Assembly (NCBI GenBank): GCA_049347715.1
Contig: CP186339.1
Location: 744,001 to 808,000, forward strand
DNA from: Thalassotalea_B piscium_A
Lineage (GTDB): Bacteria > Pseudomonadota > Gammaproteobacteria > Enterobacterales > Alteromonadaceae
Length of the DNA: 64,000 nt
Reading direction: 5' to 3'
Shown: in pieces, positions 25,482-34,256 of the stretch
Layout of the letters: each line of letters opens with the position of its first letter
Numbering within the stretch: position 1 is the stretch's first letter
Made by a program: the position numbers and the translations under genes
The notes under the pieces: model-generated
What the model was told of the DNA's origin: nothing
The model's database searches: none
What the model saw: the letters and a program-made list of their open reading frames with translations, nothing else

Positions 25482-27659
25482 TTACTTGCGTAATTGTGCT
25501 TTATAATTTATTCGATACTGATGCAATAAGGGTTCAGTATAACCACTCGGTTGTTTATCCCCTTTAAAAACTAAATCGCACGCAGCTTTAAACGCGATAT
25601 TATGATCAAAATCAGTAGACATTGCTTGGTATAGACTGTCATTTTTGTTTTGTTGATCAACAATCTTAGCCATTTTTTTCATGCTTGTAAGTACTTGTTC
25701 TTCAGTACAAACACCATGTTTAAGCCAGTTTGCAATATGTTGACTAGAAATACGTAAAGTTGCTCTATCTTCCATCAGTCCAACATTATTAATATCGGGT
25801 ACTTTTGAGCAACCAATACCTTGATCTATCCAGCGAACAACATAACCTAAAATTCCTTGGGCGTTATTATCGATTTCATTATTAATTTCATCCTCACTCC
25901 AGTTGGTATTCTCAGCCAAAGGTATAGTTAAAATATCATCAAGCTTTGCAGGTGTTCTTACTTTTAACTGTTGCTGGATACTGGGTACATGTTCTCTATG
26001 ATAATGGATAGCATGTAATGTTGCTGCCGTTGGAGAGGGAACCCAAGCAGTATTTGCGCCCGCTTTTACATGGCCAATTTTTATATTGAGCATATTTAAC
26101 ATTTGATCAGGAATCGGCCACATACCTTTCCCTATTTGGGCTTTTCCACTAAAGCCACAGGCTAAGCCAATATCAACATTGTTATCTTCATAGGCACTAA
26201 TCCATGGTGTTAATTTAATGTCGCCTTTTTTAGCCATAACACCGGCATTCATTGAAGTATGAATTTCATCACCTGTTCGATCTAAAAAGCCTGTATTAAT
26301 AAAAACGACTCGCTCTTTTGCAGCATGAATACAGTTTTTTAAGTTAACGCTGGTTCGTCGTTCTTCATCCATAATGCCCATTTTTATGGTATTTTTAGGT
26401 AATGACAGTAGTTGTTCAACTTTAGAAAATAATAAATTAGTAAAGGCAACTTCGGCGGAACCATGCATTTTAGGTTTAACAATATAAATAGAATGAGTTC
26501 TGCTATTTTTTTTGTCACTATTACCTTGGATATCATGAAGTGCAATTAAAGAAGTCATTACGGCATCAATAATACCTTCAGGTGCAGGTACACCTTTATT
26601 GGTCAGCACAGCGTCATTAGTCATTAAATGGCCTACGTTTCTGACAAACATTAAGCTGCGTCCAGGTAATGTTTTTGCTTCACCAGTAAGGCTTACAAAA
26701 CTTTTATCATCAGCCATTTTACGAATAAATGTGGTTTCACCTTTAGCGATAGTTTCAGTTAAATTACCTAAATTTAGGCCAAGCCAATTACGGTAAGCTA
26801 TTACTTTATCACTTGCATCTACAGCTGCTACTGAGTCTTCACAGTCCATAATCGTTGTCAATGCTGACTCTAGTAATACATCACTAATACCCGCGTTATC
26901 ATCTTTTGCTATAGGATTATTAAGGTCGAAACAGATTTCTAGGTGAATTTCATTATGTTTAAATAAGATTGACTTAGGTTGTTTAGCATCACCTGTATAA
27001 CCGATACATTGACTAGGTTCGGCAAGTGCATGTATTTCGCCATTCAACAAGGTAATGTTTAAGTTTCCTTGGTTAATTTGGTATTGTTTTGCTTGATGAT
27101 GACTTGCGGACTCTAAAGGTATCGCTTGATCTAGAAAATCGCGAGCAAAAGTGATTACTTTATTGCCGCGAACAGGGTTATATTTTCCTAATTTTTCGGC
27201 ACCGTCTGCTTCACTGATCACATCTGTACCATAAAGCGCATCATATAAACTGCCCCATCTTGCATTTACCGCATTTAAGGCAAATCGTGCGTTCATGATA
27301 GGAACAACCAATTGAGGACCAGCCATAGAAGCTAACTCCGCATCAACATGCTCAGTGGCGATATTAAAATCTTCAACAACAGGTTCTAAATAGCCTATTT
27401 CAGTTAAAAAGGCTTTGTACTCGGAAAAGTTGAATAATTCACCCTGATGCTGGTTATGCCAATGGTCAATGTCTAACTGCAATTTTTCACGTGTGGCTAA
27501 TAACGCTTCGTTGGTTACACTAAGCTGATTGATAATATCTGAAAAACCTTGCCAAAACTCAGTAGTGTCAAGTGCTAAGTTAGGCATGACTTCCTTTTCA
27601 ACGAAGTCATATAAACATTCGGCCACTTGAATTTGTCCAATAGTAATTCTGTTTGTCAT
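25482..27659 (-). CDS. glcB: Malate synthase G
   Basis: A 725-residue cytoplasmic enzyme condensing glyoxylate and acetyl-CoA to malate (E. coli GlcB has 723). Clear landmarks are MNARFALNAVNARWGSLYDA, the substrate loop KVIAYRNWLGLNLGNL, EERRTSVNLKNCIHAAKERV, the metal/glyoxylate site FINTGFLDRTGDEIHTSM and the catalytic region VRWIDQGIGCSKVPDIN with LMEDRATLRISSQHIANWL. GGAG lies 6 bases before the ATG. With aceA 2.7 kb away it makes a complete glyoxylate shunt that uses the G isoform of malate synthase rather than AceB. It is separated from lrgB on the same strand by a 302-base leader, so it likely has its own promoter. Confidence 0.97.
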   Translation of the reverse strand: MTNRITIGQIQVAECLYDFVEKEVMPNLALDTTEFWQGFSDIINQLSVTNEALLATREKLQLDIDHWHNQHQGELFNFSEYKAFLTEIGYLEPVVEDFNIATEHVDAELASMAGPQLVVPIMNARFALNAVNARWGSLYDALYGTDVISEADGAEKLGKYNPVRGNKVITFARDFLDQAIPLESASHHQAKQYQINQGNLNITLLNGEIHALAEPSQCIGYTGDAKQPKSILFKHNEIHLEICFDLNNPIAKDDNAGISDVLLESALTTIMDCEDSVAAVDASDKVIAYRNWLGLNLGNLTETIAKGETTFIRKMADDKSFVSLTGEAKTLPGRSLMFVRNVGHLMTNDAVLTNKGVPAPEGIIDAVMTSLIALHDIQGNSDKKNSRTHSIYIVKPKMHGSAEVAFTNLLFSKVEQLLSLPKNTIKMGIMDEERRTSVNLKNCIHAAKERVVFINTGFLDRTGDEIHTSMNAGVMAKKGDIKLTPWISAYEDNNVDIGLACGFSGKAQIGKGMWPIPDQMLNMLNIKIGHVKAGANTAWVPSPTAATLHAIHYHREHVPSIQQQLKVRTPAKLDDILTIPLAENTNWSEDEINNEIDNNAQGILGYVVRWIDQGIGCSKVPDINNVGLMEDRATLRISSQHIANWLKHGVCTEEQVLTSMKKMAKIVDQQNKNDSLYQAMSTDFDHNIAFKAACDLVFKGDKQPSGYTEPLLHQYRINYKAQLRK

Positions 27660-27961
27660 AGTAACTCCGAAGCATGTGATGTTTGATGAAAGTTTTTAAT
27701 TGCAATTACACTTCTGTGTAAATAGAAATGTAAGGCTAAATGATGCAGCCTGCAATAGCGCGAAAGCACTGACATGACTAAGTTAGGACATTAAACTCTC
27801 TCTTGAGTATGTAACTCATTGATAAAATTGGTTTAATTTTAAAAAAGAGTGTAGTTATTCACATTATTGTATTAATGGATACGTATTATTCATGAGGTGA
27901 ATGATAAGTTATGATTATAGTTTTTATATGAATATATCTATTTAGCTTTTTCTACCGCTAG
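27660..27961. other. Leader region of glcB
   Basis: About 300 bases between the lrgB stop and the glcB start on the minus strand. No gene and no clear terminator was found. It should contain the glcB promoter, but no motif was strong enough to name. Confidence 0.4.
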
Positions 27962-28663
27962 TTAAATAAATCTAATTAGAATGGGAATAAGTACAGGGCT
28001 AATCATCGCGGTGATAGCAGCTGATAGTATTAACGCTAATGAACTATAGGCGGCGTGTTGATAACTGATTTGACTAATAGTTGCTGTACCTAAAGCGTGG
28101 CTTGCTGTACCAATAGCCAAGCCTTGTGCATTAGGTGATGTTACACCAATAAAACTTAACCACTGTATTCCCCATATTGATCCAAAAAGTCCAGCAAGTA
28201 TTATGGTGAAGGCGGTTACTGCAATATTACCTTGTAACTGTTCTGTAATAGCTAGGGCTATGGGTGTAGTAATCGACTTTAGTGAAAGAGAGATGGCAAC
28301 ATCTTGCTCGGCAATAATGAGCCAAGTTAAAGCAAAGCTCACCACTATCGCAAACAGAGCGGCAATAACTAATAAAATACTGATAGTTTGCCATTGTTTT
28401 CTCATTGAATGTAGATGTTGGTACAAGGGATAACCTAAAATCACCACCGATAACTCTAACAAGAAGCCGAAAGGGGCACTGGCTTGGTGATAAGAGGTGT
28501 AATCAATATTAAAGATACTCAAGCAAAAAATCAGAGTGAGCATAGTTAATAGCATAGGGTTGAGCCACACTTTATTAAGCTTTGCTTGCAACTTTGCAAA
28601 ACATTGATAAATGACTATGGTAAGAGTACAAGTAATTAATATTGCGACTATATTTGATTTCAT
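27962..28663 (-). CDS. lrgB: LrgB/CidB-family membrane protein
   Basis: A 233-residue polytopic membrane protein with about seven hydrophobic segments. The family motifs are KSITTPIALAITEQL and, near the end, AIGTASHALGTATISQIS. Family members pair with LrgA/CidA. They have been described as holin/antiholin-like and, in Bacillus and Staphylococcus, as transporters of small carboxylates such as pyruvate. It begins 6 bases after the lrgA stop, so the two are co-translated. The location between malate synthase and isocitrate lyase favours a metabolite-transport role, which is inference. Confidence 0.92.
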   Translation of the reverse strand: MKSNIVAILITCTLTIVIYQCFAKLQAKLNKVWLNPMLLTMLTLIFCLSIFNIDYTSYHQASAPFGFLLELSVVILGYPLYQHLHSMRKQWQTISILLVIAALFAIVVSFALTWLIIAEQDVAISLSLKSITTPIALAITEQLQGNIAVTAFTIILAGLFGSIWGIQWLSFIGVTSPNAQGLAIGTASHALGTATISQISYQHAAYSSLALILSAAITAMISPVLIPILIRFI

Positions 28664-28669
28664 AAGCTA

Positions 28670-29074
28670 TTAAATTTTATCAGAGGGCTCAGTGTCGGCA
28701 TGTGAACGGCTTCTTTTTTCATAACCTTGGTAAATAAGACCGACAAGACTGAGCAGTAAAAACGTTGTAATAAAGGTGATACCCACTATCGCTATGCCAT
28801 GAGTTTTGATTAGATCTTGGTGCTCAATGATGCCTACTCCTGCGGGTACAAAGCAAACCCCCATATGACGAATTCCCCATGCAACTGAGGCATTGAGTCG
28901 ATCTGCATCTATCCATTTTGATTGTAATGCAATTGTCAGTACAGCCATGCCGTATAAACTCGGGGGCAGGCCGCCTACAAGCCACTCAATAGCGTAGCCG
29001 CAGGCGAGACAAATAAGTAAAGCTAATATTGCATATACAATATTAAATAATTTATCTTTAGTACTTAAATCCAT
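28670..29074 (-). CDS. lrgA: LrgA/CidA-family membrane protein
   Basis: A 134-residue protein with four membrane helices of the CidA/LrgA type: ILALLICLACGYAIEWLVGG, then the family-typical LPPSLYGMAVLTIALQ, VCFVPAGVGIIEHQDLI and a final helix ITFITTFLLLSLVGLIYQ. The charged tail is cytoplasmic. It follows the LysR gene by 11 bases and precedes lrgB by 6, giving a LysR-lrgA-lrgB operon on the minus strand. Confidence 0.92.
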   Translation of the reverse strand: MDLSTKDKLFNIVYAILALLICLACGYAIEWLVGGLPPSLYGMAVLTIALQSKWIDADRLNASVAWGIRHMGVCFVPAGVGIIEHQDLIKTHGIAIVGITFITTFLLLSLVGLIYQGYEKRSRSHADTEPSDKI

Positions 29075-29085
29075 GAGTAATACTC

Positions 29086-30024
29086 TTATTCACTTTCTTT
29101 CGCTGCTTCAATGACAAGCTGTCTAAACCAAATATGGCTAGCATCGTGATGTAATAGCGGGCTCCAAATCATTTTTAATTCCATATCAGGGATTTCAAAA
29201 GGGGGTTTTAATATGGTGTAATTAGCATCATTTTTATGTAGTAAAGCGGCTTTGGTTGGTAAAGTTGCAACTAAGGCATCTTCATAAGCTAGCTGCATTG
29301 CCACATGATAATTACGGGTGAATACTTTAATATCACGTTTTTTACCTATGCGTGCTAGTGCTTCATCCACCCATCCTAATTTTTGTACGTCTTTAGGGTC
29401 CATACCAACACCAACACCAAAACCTGTTTTGGAAACCCAAACATGCTTTGAGGCTAAGTAAGTGTGTAAATTAAAATCTGAGACAATGTCATTATCAGTG
29501 CTAAGTAGGCATGAAAAGGTATCACGCCAAATAGTTTTTTGATGAAAAGATTGAGGTAACTCATCAAAACGATTAATTGCCATGTCTATTTTACCCGCTT
29601 CTACATCATGAAAAGTGACATCACTGGGTGTCATGAAATCTATAGTTACATTAGGCGCGAGTTTATTGATCTTACGAAGTAAGCTCGGAAAGAGTGTTGA
29701 TGCTGCATAATCACTGGCCATGATCCGAAAAACACGCTGGCTATTTTTTTCGTTAAATTCTTCTTCACCTTGTAGAGCTTCTTCAAGTTCTAGTAAAATT
29801 TTTCTGATCACTGGGGCTAAGGAGCGAGCACGTTCTGTCGGTACCATACCATCTGAAGTTCTAACTAATACCGGATCATTAAAAAGTGTGCGTAAGCGTT
29901 TTAAGCCGTTGCTCATGGCAGGTTGAGTTATGTTTAAGCGACTGGCTGCACGGGTGACATTTTTCTCACGCAATAGCACATCAAGGTAAATAAGTAGGTT
30001 TAAGTCTATTTTAGATATATTCAT
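29086..30024 (-). CDS. LysR-family transcriptional regulator
   Basis: A protein of 312 residues from ATG 30024; a GTG five codons upstream (30039) is also in frame. The N-terminal winged helix-turn-helix spans about residues 4-63 (LREKNVTRAASRLNITQPAM then SNGLKRLRTLFNDPVLVRT). A PBP2-like effector-binding domain fills the rest (VTIDFMTPSDVTFHDVEAGK, then DMAINRFDELP). The subgroup resembles the NodD/LeuO-like LysR set with a DPVLVR motif. It leads the lrgAB operon and diverges from aceA, so it may control lrgAB and possibly the glyoxylate-shunt genes. That target set is inference. Confidence 0.92.
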   Translation of the reverse strand: MNISKIDLNLLIYLDVLLREKNVTRAASRLNITQPAMSNGLKRLRTLFNDPVLVRTSDGMVPTERARSLAPVIRKILLELEEALQGEEEFNEKNSQRVFRIMASDYAASTLFPSLLRKINKLAPNVTIDFMTPSDVTFHDVEAGKIDMAINRFDELPQSFHQKTIWRDTFSCLLSTDNDIVSDFNLHTYLASKHVWVSKTGFGVGVGMDPKDVQKLGWVDEALARIGKKRDIKVFTRNYHVAMQLAYEDALVATLPTKAALLHKNDANYTILKPPFEIPDMELKMIWSPLLHHDASHIWFRQLVIEAAKESE

Positions 30025-30343
30025 GGTACTGATAGCCACTATAAAAATTATAACTTAAGTATATGTCATGCCTGATAGGGTAAAGCAAGTGGATTTTAGT
30101 CTATAAAACAATATCAGGGGCAGTTATTTTATTATTTTTAGCGAAAGAATACACAATATTTAGTTGATTCTATTGATAAATACTAATTATTGGCAAACGG
30201 GATTTATACCAATATTCACAATATGAATGGTAGTGATAGATGATATATATTTCATAAATACTGTAAATGTAGATTAATATTTTTGTTATCGACCTTGTTT
30301 GATTACAGGGTAACTTACAAAACCAACTCTGGAGAGCTAAGCT
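30025..30343. other. Divergent promoter region between the LysR gene and aceA
   Basis: About 320 bases between divergently transcribed genes. The dyad TATTGG (30188-30193) / CCAATA (30209-30214) with a 15-base spacer could be a regulator site. No gene was found; it should carry both promoters. Confidence 0.4.
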
Positions 30344-31942
30344 ATGAGTAACTACCGCCAAGAAATAGATACGTTATCAACACAACTTAAATCAAAAAAT
30401 AACTGGCAAGCAATTAATGCAGAATCAGTTGCTCGCATGCGTTTGCAGAACCAGTTCAAAACCGGGTTAGATATTGCCAAATATACTGCAGCAATTATGC
30501 GCAAAGATATGGAAGCTTATGATAATGACCCAACACTTTATACACAATCGTTAGGCTGTTGGCATGGATTTATTGGGCAACAAAAAATGATTTCTATTAA
30601 GAAACATTTTGAAAATACGGATCGTCGTTATTTATATCTTTCAGGTTGGATGGTTGCTGCCCTACGTTCAGAATTTGGTCCTTTACCTGATCAATCTATG
30701 CATGAAAAAACATCAGTAGCGGCATTAATTGCGGAGCTATATACCTTTCTACGTCAAGCGGATGCTCGTGAACTAGGTGGCTTATTCCGTGAACTCGATG
30801 CTGCAAAAGAAGCTAATGACAAAGCAAAAGAAGCTGAAGTACAAGCGCAAATAGATGGTCATATTACCCATGTGGTACCGATTATTGCTGATATTGATGC
30901 TGGTTTTGGAAATGCTGAAGCAACATATTTAATGGCAAAACAAATGATTGAAGCAGGTGCTTGTTGTATTCAAATTGAAAACCAAGTGTCTGATGAAAAA
31001 CAATGTGGACATCAAGATGGTAAAGTAACTGTGCCACATGAAGACTTTTTAGCAAAAATTAATGCAGTACGTTATGCCTTTATGGAACTAGGTGTGGATG
31101 ATGGTGTTATTGTTGCTCGTACCGATTCATTGGGCGCTGGTTTAACTAAACAAATTGCGGTGACAAAAACGCCTGGTGATTTAGGTGATCAATACAATGC
31201 CTTTTTAGATTGTGAAGAAGTAGCACCTGATGATATGAATAATGGTGATGTCTTAATTAAACAAGGCGGGAAATTAGTAAGACCTAAACGTTTACCAAGT
31301 AATTTATTTCAGTTTAAAAAAGGTACTGGTGAAGAACGTTGTATTTTAGACTGTATTACCTCATTACAAAATGGTGCTGATTTGATCTGGATTGAAACTG
31401 AAAAGCCACATATTGGACAAATTGGCGCTATGGTTGATGCGATTCGTAAAGAAGTACCGAATGCTAAACTTGTTTATAACAATTCACCTTCATTTAACTG
31501 GACACTAAATTTCCGTCAACAAGTGTTTGATGCAATGAAAGAAGAAGGTAAAGATGTTTCAGCTTATGATCGTGACCGTTTAATGAGTGCTGATTATGAT
31601 GAAATGGAATTAGCCATAATTGCAGATGAAAAAATCCGTACTTTCCAAGCAGATGCAGCAGTAGGCGCAGGTATATTCCATCACTTAATTACCTTACCTA
31701 CTTACCATACTGCGGCATTATCAACAGATAACTTAGCGAAAGAATACTTTGGTGACCAAGGTATGTTAGGTTATGTATTAGGTGTGCAACGTAAAGAAAT
31801 CAGAGAAGGAATTGCCTGTGTTAAACATCAGAATATGGCTGGCTCTGATATGGGTGATGATCATAAAGAATACTTTGCTGGTGAAGCTGCATTGAAAGCT
31901 GGTGGTAAAGATAACACTATGAATCAATTTGCGAACGTTTAA
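30344..31942 (+). CDS. aceA: Isocitrate lyase
   Basis: A 532-residue cytoplasmic enzyme splitting isocitrate into succinate and glyoxylate. It is of the long class found in Pseudomonas and marine gammaproteobacteria (about 530 residues; E. coli AceA has 434). The active-site loop KQCGH is at residues 219-223 with catalytic Cys221, preceded by the Mg-site DIDAGFGNAEATYLMAKQMI. Further along are ARTDSLGAGL and the C-terminal YNNSPSFNWTLNF. GGAG lies about 9 bases before the ATG. Together with glcB it completes the glyoxylate shunt. A strong terminator follows. Confidence 0.97.
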   Translation: MSNYRQEIDTLSTQLKSKNNWQAINAESVARMRLQNQFKTGLDIAKYTAAIMRKDMEAYDNDPTLYTQSLGCWHGFIGQQKMISIKKHFENTDRRYLYLSGWMVAALRSEFGPLPDQSMHEKTSVAALIAELYTFLRQADARELGGLFRELDAAKEANDKAKEAEVQAQIDGHITHVVPIIADIDAGFGNAEATYLMAKQMIEAGACCIQIENQVSDEKQCGHQDGKVTVPHEDFLAKINAVRYAFMELGVDDGVIVARTDSLGAGLTKQIAVTKTPGDLGDQYNAFLDCEEVAPDDMNNGDVLIKQGGKLVRPKRLPSNLFQFKKGTGEERCILDCITSLQNGADLIWIETEKPHIGQIGAMVDAIRKEVPNAKLVYNNSPSFNWTLNFRQQVFDAMKEEGKDVSAYDRDRLMSADYDEMELAIIADEKIRTFQADAAVGAGIFHHLITLPTYHTAALSTDNLAKEYFGDQGMLGYVLGVQRKEIREGIACVKHQNMAGSDMGDDHKEYFAGEAALKAGGKDNTMNQFANV

Positions 31943-31990
31943 CTGTGAAGTAAAATATCTCTAGAATAAGCAGTTCCCACTGCTTTAATT

Positions 31991-32024
31991 AAAAGGCTAA
32001 ATAACTCTTGTTATTTAGCCTTTT
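31991..32024 (+). terminator. Terminator of aceA
   Basis: AAAAGGCTAAATAAC and GTTATTTAGCCTTTT are perfect 15-bp arms around the loop TCTT. Confidence 0.92.
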
Positions 32025-32224
32025 GTCTTATTTATGTCGGTGAATAAACACTTAGATTACTACCCGTTATTATAATTACCCACTGTGTCTCTAGCGATAT
32101 TTCTCCTTTTACACACCATTAGTAAGCTGACAAAAATGGCTTGACGATTTTCTCGGCCATTTATTTCTTTTGTCTGTATTATTGGGTAATTTTTACATCA
32201 AATATAAGACGTTAATTTTTCATT

Positions 32225-32255
32225 TAAACGATAATAGGTAAGTGACTATCGTTTA
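32225..32255. repeat. 9-bp inverted repeat
   Basis: TAAACGATA and TATCGTTTA are separated by 13 bases in the non-coding region downstream of aceA. This could be an operator or a structured RNA element. No gene starts close to it. Confidence 0.45.
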
Positions 32256-32488
32256 TAATTACTACCAAAAGAGTACGAAAATAGATGTTAATTATACAGA
32301 GTGTAAATTTATAGACATCAGGTGATGACTATATAGGGTAACGGTTCAACTTAGTGTGTGCCTGTTGTTTACTTGGGTATTTAGCCGCTAGCTAAATAGT
32401 TGATAATACTTATATAACAGCTCACCTTGAATGAGTCTTTCATACAAAGTTGTGGGTAGTTGGTGTATTAATTTTTTCTTATCCAGAT

Positions 32489-32519
32489 AAAAAAAACCAC
32501 GTCAGAAGACATGGTTTTT
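32489..32519 (-). terminator. Terminator of the DUF481 gene
   Basis: On the minus strand ACCATGTC and GACGTGGT pair (one G-U) around TTCT, followed by a long T-run (the AAAAAAAA at 32489-32496 on the plus strand). Confidence 0.8.
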
Positions 32520-32537
32520 AAATGGGTATGTAATGAA

Positions 32538-33308
32538 TTAGAAACTGTAAACTAACGTGATCGCTGTTTGCGTATCTGTTCTTTCATAACCTTCGTCTAC
32601 TTCAGTATTATGCTCTATTTTAAAGGCAAATTTTAACTGTAGCGTTTGAATTAGCTTAGTGGTTATTGACGTTTCAGCTCTATATCTACTACTTTCACCA
32701 CTTTCAGGGGCGTATTTAACCGTCAAAGTCTGTTTGAAATCGACATGTTCATTAATTTTTCGTAAATATAAGGCTTGTGCTTGGATAATAAAAGCAGTGT
32801 TAGTTTCACTTGGCACTGTTTCTGTTGCCATAGTAACATCACGTTTATAACCAGGACCAATGTCAGCAAAAAATGAAGCTACTTTGGTTTTATACCACTC
32901 GCGACCCCAACCAGCTGATATTGTGCTTTGATTATCAAATCCAGTAAAGCGACTATCTTCATAATAAACATCACCATAAACATAATTTTTAGAATCTTTG
33001 TTTAAAGTATAATTAGTTTTAGATTCAATAATCCATTTTTGGTCAGTGGTTTCTAAGTGCTTAGCACCGTCATGATCTTCAACATCAGTTTTCTTTATTA
33101 AAAGATCTAATGCCAAGGTTGAACGCCATAGATCTTTTTCATATTTAAAGTCGTAACCTGCTTTCAAGTCAGCACTTTTGGTGTTGCCGGTTTTATACAA
33201 AAAGCCTAATTCCGCAGAAGAAGTAAATACGGGTTTTTCTTTTGGTTCTTCAGCAAAAGTAAAAAATGGCACACCACATAGTGCCAATGCGATAATTTTA
33301 CGATTCAT
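32538..33308 (-). CDS. DUF481 outer-membrane beta-barrel protein (YdiY-like)
   Basis: A 256-residue protein with a signal peptide (MNRKIIALALCGVPFFTFA) and alternating strands typical of a small porin-like barrel: SAELGFLYKTGNTKSADLKA at the start, DVYYEDSRFTGFDNQSTISA with GWGREW in the middle, and a C-terminal TAITLVYSF ending in Phe. This matches DUF481 (E. coli YdiY). The function of the family is poorly known. Its ATG overlaps the MscS stop by 11 bases, with GAGGA upstream, so the two are co-expressed. In other marine bacteria the two families also occur side by side, which may reflect osmotic or acid stress response. Confidence 0.88.
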   Translation of the reverse strand: MNRKIIALALCGVPFFTFAEEPKEKPVFTSSAELGFLYKTGNTKSADLKAGYDFKYEKDLWRSTLALDLLIKKTDVEDHDGAKHLETTDQKWIIESKTNYTLNKDSKNYVYGDVYYEDSRFTGFDNQSTISAGWGREWYKTKVASFFADIGPGYKRDVTMATETVPSETNTAFIIQAQALYLRKINEHVDFKQTLTVKYAPESGESSRYRAETSITTKLIQTLQLKFAFKIEHNTEVDEGYERTDTQTAITLVYSF

Positions 33309-34128
33309 TTGAATCCTCTTGGTTTACATGTACAGAAAGTTGTGGGAAAGGTATTTCGATGCCTGCGTTGTCTAATTCAACTTTAATTGTTTCTAATAAA
33401 TCGAAATATACCGGCCAGTAATCTGAAGTTTTTACCCAAGGGCGAACAACAAAGTTAACTGAGCTATCGGCTAGTTCGCTAACACCTACAGTGATCGCTT
33501 GATCTTTTATAACTAATGCATGAGAGCTAGCAACATCAGTTAAAATAGATTTTGTTTTAGCTAAATCAGCAGTATATCCAACACCAATAACTAAATCGAT
33601 ACGACGCATAGGTTTAGCTGAATAGTTAGTTATATTACCGCTTGTTACGCCACCGTTCGGAATGATAACGGTTTTGTTATCACCAGTACGTAATTGAGTT
33701 GAAAATATGTTAATTTCTTCTACTATGCCGGCTGTACCAGCAATTTCAACAAAATCTCCATCTTTAAATGGTTTCAACGTTATTAATAAAATACCTGATG
33801 CAAAGTTAGCTAATGAACCTTGTAAAGCAAGACCAATGGCTAAACCAGCAGCACCAACAATTGCTACCAGCGATGATGTATTAAAACCTAAATGCGAAAT
33901 AGCCACAATAAAGGTAATTAAGATAAATATGCCGTAGACCAGGCTGCTAATAAAACTGGCAACTGTTTTATCGAAGTCTTTTTTAGTTAATATTTTTTCT
34001 ACTGTTTTACTTACAACTTTGGCAATAATTTTACCAAAATATAAAATAGCTAATGCCACTACAAATTTTATAGCAAAAGATATAAGTAAGTCTTGGTTAG
34101 TAGTTAACCAATGAGTAATTTGTTCCAT
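33298..34128 (-). CDS. MscS-type mechanosensitive channel
   Basis: A 276-residue small-conductance channel (E. coli MscS has 286). Three membrane helices end with the pore-lining TM3 segment GAAGLAIGLALQGSLANFAS, which carries the Gly/Ala packing pattern of MscS. The cytoplasmic beta domain begins LKPFKDGDFVEIAGTAGIVE, with NIFSTQLRTGDNKTVIIPNG. It should release solutes on hypo-osmotic shock at the inner membrane. AGGAG lies 7 bases before the ATG. It is the first gene of a two-gene unit with the DUF481 protein. Confidence 0.95.
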   Translation of the reverse strand: MEQITHWLTTNQDLLISFAIKFVVALAILYFGKIIAKVVSKTVEKILTKKDFDKTVASFISSLVYGIFILITFIVAISHLGFNTSSLVAIVGAAGLAIGLALQGSLANFASGILLITLKPFKDGDFVEIAGTAGIVEEINIFSTQLRTGDNKTVIIPNGGVTSGNITNYSAKPMRRIDLVIGVGYTADLAKTKSILTDVASSHALVIKDQAITVGVSELADSSVNFVVRPWVKTSDYWPVYFDLLETIKVELDNAGIEIPFPQLSVHVNQEDSNES

Positions 34129-34204
34129 AGTTTATTCTCCTGTTTTTTGAGTATAGAATTATAGTCAATAAATCAAATGAAACCTATTTTTATTGGACTT
34201 TAAT

Positions 34205-34232
34205 CAAAAAAAAAGGGCCGAAGCCCTATTTT
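34205..34232 (-). terminator. Terminator of the fba gene
   Basis: AGGGC and GCCCT pair around CGAA. The A-run on the plus strand (34205-34214) gives a minus-strand T-tract after the stem. It lies 25 bases past the fba stop. Confidence 0.85.
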
Positions 34233-34256
34233 TATAATTTTATCTTCTGTAAAAGC

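Larger units (their letters stand above)
31943..32537. other. Non-coding region between aceA and the DUF481 gene
   Basis: About 595 bases without a supported gene. It contains the aceA terminator at its left end, the terminator of the convergent DUF481 gene at its right end, and a 9-bp inverted repeat in the middle. The rest shows no recognisable RNA gene or protein frame, though its length leaves room for a small RNA. Confidence 0.4.

Noticed and set aside
25384..25504. A 40-codon plus-strand frame (MNNYKIILVGG...) at the 3' end of glcB
   Set aside because: It overlaps the glcB coding end in antisense, lacks a ribosome site and contains the inverted repeat that looks like the glcB terminator.
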